Positions 21,347-28,591 of a stretch of DNA of 28,591 nucleotides are shown here, piece by piece (within the stretch, counting starts at the first letter, position 1; each line of letters begins with the position of its first letter). Source of the stretch: a virus. The DNA is taken from the IMG/VR virus record IMGVR_UViG_3300031951_000932, positions 1 through 28,591 of that record. One strand, written 5' to 3'. The translations under genes and the position numbers were made by a program. The notes below the pieces were generated by a model. It did not search any database. It was not told where the DNA came from and saw nothing but the letters and a program-made list of their open reading frames with translations.

Positions 21347-21527
21347 CTACGAGGTTAACTGGCGGGCCTTCACCAAGGGCAAGTCGCTGTTCTTCCCGTG
21401 CCTCGACCCGAAAGCGGCGTGGCGCGAGCTCCGCCCGACCCTGCGCAGACTGAAGCTAAATGTAGTTCACAAGAGCGTAGTGGACCCCAAATCTGGTATT
21501 AGGGGTTTACGTATTTGGCGGACGTGA
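21327..21527 (+). CDS. Hypothetical protein with TTG start, 66 aa
   Basis: It begins at TTG 21327 behind a perfect AAGGAGG (21313-21319) inside the end of the primase-helicase gene. The other frame runs on there, so the strong ribosome-binding site decides the start. The product KVAGVDYEVNWRAFTKGKSL continues with FFPCLD, a basic helix (AAWRELRPTLRRLKLN) and a beta-rich end (GIRGLRIWRT). It is small and basic. No family recognised. It is the last gene before the terminator. Confidence 0.6.
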   Translation: MKVAGVDYEVNWRAFTKGKSLFFPCLDPKAAWRELRPTLRRLKLNVVHKSVVDPKSGIRGLRIWRT

Positions 21528-21572
21528 TAAGACGTCCTTGGAAGTTTGCTCCTTCCATGGTTGAACACCTTG

Positions 21573-21613
21573 TACCCCCACCGGTACCCTCCCCGGTGGG
21601 GGTATTTTTATTT
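21573..21613 (+). terminator. Strong Rho-independent terminator of the rightward genes
   Basis: A 12-bp perfect stem (TACCCCCACCGG with CCGGTGGGGGTA) closes an 8-nt loop and is followed by TTTTTATTT. It ends the rightward replication genes and lies between convergent transcription units. The T-run overlaps the stop codon of the leftward gene (21608-21610). The minus-strand reading has no T-run, so it may be one-sided. Confidence 0.85.
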
Positions 21614-24600
21614 GGGCCTGAAGGCCTCTGCCGACTTGAGCTCTTGCTGCGGCGACTTCTTACTAATCAGCATACCCTCCATGGTGCGCGCTTCGCGCTC
21701 AGTGCGGCCCTTGAGCGACCGCTCAATCGTATCCATGGTTATGAGGAAGTCAGGGTCCGGGTAAGTGCGGTTGAACGGCACGACGGTCTCGGTCCAGAAC
21801 TTCTTGAAGTCTGCTTGCGTAGCAATCTCTCCAGAGTCGAGCTTGCGCTCCAACTCGTCAAGGATATCGACCCGCTCACCCTTGATCCGGTTCTCGTTCT
21901 TCTTGGCAGTGATGTAGTAGTCCTGCCAGCGGGCAAGCCGCGCAGAGCGCGCCCCAAGGATCGAGCGGGCGACGTCGCCCCCGCTAATGTCTTCCTTCGG
22001 AATGATGGTGTCACCCTTGCGGGTTTTAACACCTTCGACCTCACTGTAGTAGGCATTAACCGGCGCACGGAAGAACGCGGGCAGCAGCTTCTTGAGGGCT
22101 GCGCTGGTGTTCTCGTTCTCGATGTCTTCCCACGCCTTGAGCATCTGCGAGACCATGCTGAACCCGGCGACGTTAGCGATAATGGCACTGATTGCCGTGC
22201 TCTCAAGGCTGTCACCTGCGATAGGCTCGCGGTACCACATGTTCACGAGGTCGAGCGACAGGGTGCTGGATAGCTCAGTATCCGTCATGGCCCCCGGCAC
22301 ACCACCAATCACGACGTCCGCAAAGTCTACGTCGCCCTTCTCCGACGTGCCCAGATGCTCCATGATCCAACGCCGGAACATGATGTCGGCATCGTAGGCA
22401 GTGCGCGGGTCAATCCCCATCAGCTTACGCACGTCGTCATCGTCTTCTTGATCGAAACCTTCGGCGAGGGCCTGCGCCAAGATGGTGTAGAAGGGCATCG
22501 CGGTGAGACCGCCAAGCAGCCCCGCCATCATGATGACGCCTGAGAACTCCTTGAGCGCACCCCCGATGTAGGCAGTATCTGCCTCGGTCATCTTGCCCCG
22601 ACCCGTAGCCTGACGCGCTGCGCCGCGAAGCGGGGCACCGATGATGTCGCGGAACGCGCCCACCATGAACTTGGTCTGGAGGATCGGGTGCATCTTGAAC
22701 AGGAAGAAGGCACGAGTGACTTCGCCCTTGGCGATACGCGGGCGTTCCCAGTCAGCGAAGTTACCGATGGTGTCGTCCACGATGCGCAGAGCCTTCTGCA
22801 GAGCCCGCTCGCGGCGCTCCTCCAGCGGCATGCTGGGGTTCTCCTTGGCCTGCTTCTTCATCTCCAGCTCAAAGGCCATGTAGTAAGTGGCCTGCCGCGA
22901 GATGTTCTCCGTACCCGTGAAGAGGAAGCTCATCACCTTACCAACGTTCGCCTGCAGGTCTTGCAGCTTACCAGTGATGTTCCCCTTAGCTGTCAGCGGA
23001 TGAGCGCGCTCGTTATGCACCATGGTGTCGGCGGTGGTCATCAGGATACCACGCTCGGTGCCAGCCTTAAGCGCCCACTGCAGGTCATCACTGTTCTTCA
23101 CGAAGTTGGACCCGTTGACGTTAGGCATGACGGCATCGAGGTAGTCCCCAAAACGCATATTAGTGCGTTCGAGCTTCACCCGGCCAAGACTGTCCCACAT
23201 CTTCATGTACTTGAGCCACATCGCAGTGCCTTCGGCGTAGCCATACTCGCGCCAGAAGCGCGGCACGACGCGCACGGGGATGTTGGCGAAGTTGGTCAAC
23301 GCAGTCTTGGCTGACGTCAGGAAGTAGTAGAACGAGAAGCGGTTGAGGGCGTTTACGAACGTACGCATCGCACCGAGAGGTGGCGGGTTCAGTTCCTCCT
23401 CGGCACGCAGCTCCAACTCGCGGGCAAAGTCACCCAGCATGAGCTTCTCACTAACTGGGCGCTCTGGATCATCAATGGTGTCCTTGATCGCTTTGGTCGC
23501 TGTCCGGACGCGGCCAGCATAGGCCAGCTTGGTCAGCTCGTTTGCATTCGTGACGAGCTGGTTCTGGAAGTTCGCAAGCGTATCCGTCGAGAAACCTGCA
23601 ATCTGCTTGGCATGCATGAAGTGGCGACGCGCTGACCGTTCGGGGGTAGTCATGAGCCACGTCTGGTAGATTTCATCCATCAGCTGACGCATGTCGAGGT
23701 CACCGGACTTATTGTAGTCGTCGCGTGCCTTACCCACGATGTCGAAGACGCGCTGCATCAAGGCGTCGCTCTCGCGCAGGGTGTTCTGCAGCTCACCGAT
23801 GTCGTTACCAGCCTCAAAGACTGCGCTGCTCTCGGCGTCTTCCTTAAGCTGCTTAGCCAGCTTGCGGCGACCCGCTGCCAACTCGCGGGCGCTCTCAAAG
23901 ACGTAGAACTGTTCCTCGCGGCCCTTCGACAGGTCCTCCTTGACGCGCAGCCAATACTGGCCATCGCGCAGCATCGGGAAGTACTCCTTGTCGAATAGGT
24001 CGGAGTCGAGGTCCCAGAACAGATCACCGGCCTTCTGCCGCTCGGTAGGCGACTGGAGCTCACGCATCATTCGGGCACGGATGTCGCGGATACGGGTAGC
24101 CTGCTCCTTGCCCAGACCGCGCTCGATACGCTCGTCAAGCAGCGCCTGCCGCGCCTCAAGGATTTTCTTGTGGTACTCGCGCTCCGCCTCGTAAAGTTCG
24201 AGGCCACCCTTCTGCTTAGCCAGCTCTGCCTTAGCGGCATAGCTGTCGCGGATGCGCTGCGTCACCGCAGCCAGCTGCTTGACCTTGAGCAGCACCTTGT
24301 CCGCATCGACCGCGATCTTGGATAGCTCGTTGGCCTTAACACGCAGTGGAGTGGATAGAGTGACCTTGTCCTTAAGCACCGAGGTGCCGTCCGACTGCTT
24401 AGCAGCCTGCTCCTTGACCGCGTCGAGCAGCTTGCGCGTCTCTGCCTTGTTGTTTGAGTTCGATAGCAGTTCGCCCTCAATGGCCTTGACCAGCCGGTGC
24501 TTGGTTAGCGCTTCGGCCTGCGTATCGAACGCGAGGAAGTCGATCTCGTTAATACGGTTGGTGAACTGAGCGCGAGCAAGAGCCTGAGTCCCGTATTTGC

Positions 24601-27600
24601 GCACGAAGTCGGTCATGTCGCGGACGGTGTCATCACCCGCAGCCAATAGGTTAACCCGCAGACCGTTCATCTTGCGCACGGTGTCAACGAGAACTTCTGC
24701 AACTTCGTATACAACCGGCGACTTACGCTGGAGCCAGCCCGTGATACCTGAGGTCGGCATCGACATGAGCGCCTTCTGACGCATCGGAGACGAGGTGTCC
24801 TCCGCGAAAGCGATTGCGTCGCGCAGCTTCGAAGTGTTCTCGGTAGCTTCCTCGATACCATCCACCATGCCGTAAACGCTCATGGTGTCTTCCACGCGGC
24901 GGCGACCCGCGCTCAGCCCGGCGGCTGCATCGACGACCTTCTTGTTCTTCTTGCGGGAGTACTTGGCGGTGAGTTCGACGTCTTCGTCTTGGAATACGAC
25001 GTAGTTGTAGCCCGGCGCAGCCGCAATCATACCCCGTGAGTTGCCGTCGAGGTACTTGTTGCCCCGAACGCCAGCAGCAAGCAGTGCAAGCGATGCCTGC
25101 TTGGCATCACCCATAAACTCTTCGGTGAGCAGCTGGTACATCTGACCACCACTGAGGTCGAGTCGAAGCGCGCGAGGCATGGTCATCAGGTCCAAGGCTT
25201 TTTGGAACGTAGACCGGGGGGTGAAGCCCAACGACTTCATGGCCTCAATTACCTTCGGCGACTGCTTGCTTAGGGGTTTATCCCACAGCAACCAAGAGTC
25301 ATCGTCGGGCTTCAACTCTACATTATAGAGCTTACCTGAACTCTTACGCGTGACCTTCAGATTACCGAGTTTATTGAGGATTTCGAGTTCCGTGATCGTG
25401 CTGCGCAGTACCGATGTTAGCTCCTTCATGCGGCGTGCATCACGCTTACGCTCGGCCTCGTTCAGTTCATCTTGGAATGAGTAGGCGGCATCGAGCAGGT
25501 CCTTAGCCACGTGCTCAAGCTCAGTCGGCTCACTCCCCGAGAACTGGGAATTGATTGTAACGGCTACATCAATCTTCTGCATTAGCCCCGGCACATCAAG
25601 GGGGTCAGCGCCCACTGCTGCAGCTGCAGCCTTAACCTGATCGCGCAGCGACTTCCCGTCAGCAACGAGCTCCGTATCGCTCAGTCGATCACGGTAGAAG
25701 CGTTCAGCAATCTGCTTGGTGTCGGTGAAGTAGAGGCCCCAGCCAAAGATTTGTGCGCCTTCGCCAGTACCGATCTTCTCGGTGGTGAACTTATCGAAGT
25801 CGTGCGGTGAGCCGTGCCACGCAGTTACGTAGCGCAGGCCCTTGACGATGGTGCTCTCGGTATCACCCTTGACGACCTTGTCGTGGGCCATGGACAGGAT
25901 GGCAGCAACATCGCCATCGCTGATCTTGAGGTTGATCCCCATGCGCCGTGCGAAGTTACGCACGATAGCAGCCACCTTCTGGAACAAGGTGCGGTCGAGC
26001 TGCCCCTTCTCGGAGCGCTCGGCGAGGACTTCCTCGATTGCACGTGCCAGCGGGTTCTTGTCGTTCTTATAGGCGTCAGGGTTCTCAGCGCGCCACTTGT
26101 CGGTGTCGGCCTTAAGTTGCGCATTGCCCCGGTACATGGTAACCAGAGCGTTATCGAGATTGTTACGGAAGAGCTTTTCAAGTCCCGTATGGCCCAGCGC
26201 TTCGTGGAACAGGACCGCCTTGGCGTCCTCCATGCTGAGCAGGTTGTCAGCGAGCAGGTAGATGGTGCCATCGGGAGCAACGAGGCCGTTAGCTCCCTCT
26301 GCTTTGTCGCGCTTGATCGCCCGGCGCAGCTTGGCGTCAGGGATGTCATCGACAGATGCAACGACCTTGACCGGGTTAGTGCTCTTCCACTGCGACGTGA
26401 TCTTATCGACCATCGCCTGCACGGCAGCGACGTCTACGACCTTAGGCGGCCCACCCGGCTGCTTCTCCGCGCCCTTACGGTACTTTTGTACCTTCGACTC
26501 CTTAAGGTCGATCTTGGCTTCGCGGGCTTCCTTCTTGGCTTCACGCTGCGTTGCCGACACGGGAGACCCGACCTGCGCCTTTTCGCTTAGCTCCTTCGGG
26601 AGAAAGAACTCGTTAGCCGGATCGCGCGAGTATTGCTTAGGATTAATCTCCCCTTCCGCCTCAATATTAGAAACGCGATACTTCTCAAGATCACGAGTCG
26701 GAACATCAACATAGACGACCTTCGCGCCTTCGCCTGCGTCTTTTAGGTACCAGTCGATTTGGGCTTTGCTATCAGCACGGGTAAACCAGCGCCCAGCAGC
26801 GGTACCGGCGGGAGACGCTTTGTACGCCTCCTCAAGCCACGGAGACATAACCCCAGTACGTGCTTGAACACGCGCGAGACGAGTGGTTCCAGACAGTACA
26901 TCCTGCGCTTCTTTGAGGCGTGTCTTAGCGCCGACCTTCTCGTCCTGCCGCATCTCGACCATCGACTTGAGCTTGGCCCGTGCCGGGTTGAGGAGGCTGT
27001 TCTTGACGGCGGCAGCGAGGCGGTCATTGGCCTCCACGGCGGCAGCGGTAGCTGCGTCCCGCTCTTCTGCGGTAGCGTTGTTGGCCGCGCTGGCGGCGTC
27101 GATGGCTTCCTTCTCCAACTTGGCGATAGCGTCGGGGATCATCCGCTCGCCGTTGGGCGACGGACGGTAAGCATTCGGGCGTTGCAGGCGCTGGAGGAGC
27201 TCTGACCGCTGCAGGTTATCAATCAGACCCGCTTCACGTGCAGCATCCACCTCAGCAGTGAAGTCCTGCACCATGCGCGTGGCAACCGTAGGGTACTTCT
27301 GCTCGCCCGACTCGCGCTCTTCGATCTCCTCAATCCCAGCCGGAGCAGGCGGGGTATAGGGAGTGAGCTCTTCCATGCGCTCGTACACGGCGTCGGAGAA
27401 GTCCTGCCGTGTCTTTGCCTGCAGCACCAGCTCAGGCTTCTTGCCCAGCTGGGTCTCAGCTACGAGCTTATACGGCGCGTTGGTGTCTTCCGGCTCGTAG
27501 AGCACCTTGTAGACGGCGTTCTCCGGAGCCTTGGCGCGCAGGATGGACTGGATGAAGTCCAGATGCCGCTGCCGCTGCCCTGCTTCACGCTCGTTAATAG

Positions 27601-28591
27601 CCAGCGCACGCTCGGTACCCGCCTCAAACTCAGCGGCAGCCTGTTCCTGACGGGCAAGCCGTTCTTCCTCGGAGGCAAACCGCAGCTCGTTATACTTGTC
27701 ACGCTTCAGCGCTTCACCCGGCGCAGCCTGCACAGGGAGGTCAAAGCCAAGGGATGCGGTCTGGGTGTCCTTGGGACGGCGACCACGCGAGTACTTGGGT
27801 TGGTAACCTACATCCTCTCCACGAGCTACGGCTCGCAGGGTCTCAAGATCGCCGCCACGATTGACGTATTCGTCGAGTGCATCCTGATCGTCGAGGATAG
27901 CATTAGCACGCTCAGGGGTAAGATCGCCCCCGGTGGGGTACGTCGGCGGATTAGCGAAAGCGTCGGAAGCTGAGGGGGTTGGGGGAGCTTTGCTCGCAGC
28001 AAGCTCATTAATAGTAGCCGCCTCCTTGGCGAAAAACTGCTGCACAATAGGGCCAAGGTCGCTAACAGCAACCGTATCCAACTGCCCATTAGCGCTGAGG
28101 TCAAGCATCTTTGACGCTATCGTATTAACCAATGGCGCTGGTGCTTTGACCCCCCGAGCACTTAGGGAGCCATACATATTAAGTGCGCTCTTGATCGAGG
28201 CGTCTTCGAGCTCTGCCTCGTTCGGACGTACGCCGCCCAACTGCTCCTTAATCTGTGCCTGCGGCGTGATAGTTTTTAGCGGAGGGATGACACTCGGTGC
28301 AGGGGGCGTGCTCGGTGCGGTGCCAGCCTCTGCCGCGCGCAGGCGGTCCATAGCGGCCTGCTCTTCAACATCCACCGGGGGCGGCGCACCAATGTCGGGC
28401 TCGACGATGGGCTCAACACCAGCAGTGCGTTCTTCACGGGCCTTCTGCTTCGCTTCGGCTTCTTCCGCAGCGGCTCGTGCAGCGGCTTCCTTCTGGAACT
28501 GTGCGTTGCGGACGATGGTACGCGCGGTCTCTTCGTCGAACCCTAGGTCCGTGAAGCGCTTGGTTAGCTCGTTAGCAACCTCTTCCTCTGC
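21608..28591 (-). CDS. Giant polyvalent protein with zincin-like and ADP-ribosyltransferase-like segments, partial
   Basis: An open frame of at least 2327 codons ends at TAA 21608-21610. Its 5' end lies beyond the right edge. GTG 28375 is only internal because the frame stays open to 28591. Part 1 is Ala/Pro/Glu-rich and helical. A zincin-like segment has LFHEALGHTG (26189-26206) and AIEEVLAE as possible third ligand. An ART-PolyVal-like ADP-ribosyltransferase segment (about 25835-24970) has AWHGSPHDFDKF, GWGLYFTD and YNYVVFQDEDVEL. The last 1100 residues are helical with hydrophobic stretches (about 22455-22550 and 22140-22205). Such proteins are thought to be packaged and injected. The lack of any stop argues against a pseudogene. 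Confidence 0.75.
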   Translation of the reverse strand, partial: AEEEVANELTKRFTDLGFDEETARTIVRNAQFQKEAAARAAAEEAEAKQKAREERTAGVEPIVEPDIGAPPPVDVEEQAAMDRLRAAEAGTAPSTPPAPSVIPPLKTITPQAQIKEQLGGVRPNEAELEDASIKSALNMYGSLSARGVKAPAPLVNTIASKMLDLSANGQLDTVAVSDLGPIVQQFFAKEAATINELAASKAPPTPSASDAFANPPTYPTGGDLTPERANAILDDQDALDEYVNRGGDLETLRAVARGEDVGYQPKYSRGRRPKDTQTASLGFDLPVQAAPGEALKRDKYNELRFASEEERLARQEQAAAEFEAGTERALAINEREAGQRQRHLDFIQSILRAKAPENAVYKVLYEPEDTNAPYKLVAETQLGKKPELVLQAKTRQDFSDAVYERMEELTPYTPPAPAGIEEIEERESGEQKYPTVATRMVQDFTAEVDAAREAGLIDNLQRSELLQRLQRPNAYRPSPNGERMIPDAIAKLEKEAIDAASAANNATAEERDAATAAAVEANDRLAAAVKNSLLNPARAKLKSMVEMRQDEKVGAKTRLKEAQDVLSGTTRLARVQARTGVMSPWLEEAYKASPAGTAAGRWFTRADSKAQIDWYLKDAGEGAKVVYVDVPTRDLEKYRVSNIEAEGEINPKQYSRDPANEFFLPKELSEKAQVGSPVSATQREAKKEAREAKIDLKESKVQKYRKGAEKQPGGPPKVVDVAAVQAMVDKITSQWKSTNPVKVVASVDDIPDAKLRRAIKRDKAEGANGLVAPDGTIYLLADNLLSMEDAKAVLFHEALGHTGLEKLFRNNLDNALVTMYRGNAQLKADTDKWRAENPDAYKNDKNPLARAIEEVLAERSEKGQLDRTLFQKVAAIVRNFARRMGINLKISDGDVAAILSMAHDKVVKGDTESTIVKGLRYVTAWHGSPHDFDKFTTEKIGTGEGAQIFGWGLYFTDTKQIAERFYRDRLSDTELVADGKSLRDQVKAAAAAVGADPLDVPGLMQKIDVAVTINSQFSGSEPTELEHVAKDLLDAAYSFQDELNEAERKRDARRMKELTSVLRSTITELEILNKLGNLKVTRKSSGKLYNVELKPDDDSWLLWDKPLSKQSPKVIEAMKSLGFTPRSTFQKALDLMTMPRALRLDLSGGQMYQLLTEEFMGDAKQASLALLAAGVRGNKYLDGNSRGMIAAAPGYNYVVFQDEDVELTAKYSRKKNKKVVDAAAGLSAGRRRVEDTMSVYGMVDGIEEATENTSKLRDAIAFAEDTSSPMRQKALMSMPTSGITGWLQRKSPVVYEVAEVLVDTVRKMNGLRVNLLAAGDDTVRDMTDFVRKYGTQALARAQFTNRINEIDFLAFDTQAEALTKHRLVKAIEGELLSNSNNKAETRKLLDAVKEQAAKQSDGTSVLKDKVTLSTPLRVKANELSKIAVDADKVLLKVKQLAAVTQRIRDSYAAKAELAKQKGGLELYEAEREYHKKILEARQALLDERIERGLGKEQATRIRDIRARMMRELQSPTERQKAGDLFWDLDSDLFDKEYFPMLRDGQYWLRVKEDLSKGREEQFYVFESARELAAGRRKLAKQLKEDAESSAVFEAGNDIGELQNTLRESDALMQRVFDIVGKARDDYNKSGDLDMRQLMDEIYQTWLMTTPERSARRHFMHAKQIAGFSTDTLANFQNQLVTNANELTKLAYAGRVRTATKAIKDTIDDPERPVSEKLMLGDFARELELRAEEELNPPPLGAMRTFVNALNRFSFYYFLTSAKTALTNFANIPVRVVPRFWREYGYAEGTAMWLKYMKMWDSLGRVKLERTNMRFGDYLDAVMPNVNGSNFVKNSDDLQWALKAGTERGILMTTADTMVHNERAHPLTAKGNITGKLQDLQANVGKVMSFLFTGTENISRQATYYMAFELEMKKQAKENPSMPLEERRERALQKALRIVDDTIGNFADWERPRIAKGEVTRAFFLFKMHPILQTKFMVGAFRDIIGAPLRGAARQATGRGKMTEADTAYIGGALKEFSGVIMMAGLLGGLTAMPFYTILAQALAEGFDQEDDDDVRKLMGIDPRTAYDADIMFRRWIMEHLGTSEKGDVDFADVVIGGVPGAMTDTELSSTLSLDLVNMWYREPIAGDSLESTAISAIIANVAGFSMVSQMLKAWEDIENENTSAALKKLLPAFFRAPVNAYYSEVEGVKTRKGDTIIPKEDISGGDVARSILGARSARLARWQDYYITAKKNENRIKGERVDILDELERKLDSGEIATQADFKKFWTETVVPFNRTYPDPDFLITMDTIERSLKGRTEREARTMEGMLISKKSPQQELKSAEAFRPK

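Noticed and set aside
25814-26590. A long rightward frame opposite the polyvalent protein gene
   Set aside because: The leftward frame here encodes recognisable zincin-like sequence. The opposite frame is compositional and has no leader or domain.
28373-28375. GTG 28375 as the start of the polyvalent protein
   Set aside because: The frame remains open to the window edge with similar Ala/Glu-rich sequence and no ribosome-binding site.
1-28591. tRNA genes, integrase or attachment sites
   Set aside because: No cloverleaf with conserved T-loop sequence, no recombinase motifs and no convincing att-type core were seen on reading, but a systematic scan could not be run.

Overview
The window is a moderately GC-rich, densely packed stretch that looks like part of a tailed-phage (Caudoviricetes) genome, or of a phage-like element. 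The evidence is a long run of small, same-strand genes joined by ATGA, GTGA or TGATG overlaps, a self-encoded replisome, many small proteins of unknown function, and a giant phage-type polyvalent protein on the opposite strand. The promoters fit a host sigma70-type RNA polymerase, so a Gram-negative, probably proteobacterial, host is likely, but the sequence does not identify it. No integrase, terminase, capsid, tail or lysis gene is recognisable here, so lifestyle and virion type stay open.

Positions 1-788 hold no convincing gene. This stretch has four tandem 26-bp repeats, two related rightward terminators with a leftward one between them, repeated AAAGTTAGCG boxes with one copy pair folded into a 12-bp stem-loop, a TA tract, and a good promoter at 677-705. 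It is the best candidate for a replication or control region.

From 789 to 21527 all genes read rightward in four probable transcription units, each headed by a TTGACA box (677, 3712, 8555, 16807) and ended by a strong terminator at 21573-21613. Unit 1 (789-3701) holds small unknown proteins, a DksA/TraR-type zinc-ribbon protein and a 323-aa unknown. Unit 2 (3831-8558) holds a MoxR-type AAA+ ATPase, a metallopeptidase/VWA protein, a DUF3150-like protein, several unknowns and a HicA-like/ribbon-helix-helix pair. Unit 3 (8606-16803) holds a VRR-NUC nuclease, small membrane or exported proteins, family A DNA polymerase, a methyltransferase, a winged-helix protein, a glycosyltransferase, a Cas4/RecB-like nuclease, an HNH-like protein and an SNF2-type helicase. 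Unit 4 (16863-21527) holds a coiled-coil protein, a zinc-site protein with an acidic tail (candidate SSB), an HTH protein, an AEP primase-helicase fusion and a small TTG-start gene. Twelve genes share an extended Shine-Dalgarno sequence close to AAGGAGCAAAC.

From 21608 to the right edge, the minus strand carries one open frame of at least 2327 codons, with its 5' end outside the window. It combines a proline- and alanine-rich N-terminal part, a zincin-like HEALGH segment, an ADP-ribosyltransferase-like segment of the polyvalent-protein type and a long C-terminal part with hydrophobic stretches. Three KYSR-like tetrapeptides lie at apparent segment borders. Such proteins are thought to be packaged in the virion and delivered with the DNA.

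Together the rightward genes form an early and replication region, and the leftward gene begins what is probably the structural region. The best candidates for undescribed biology are the MoxR/VWA cassette, the polyvalent protein with its recurrent KYSR motif, the HicA-like/RHH pair and the repeat-rich control region.
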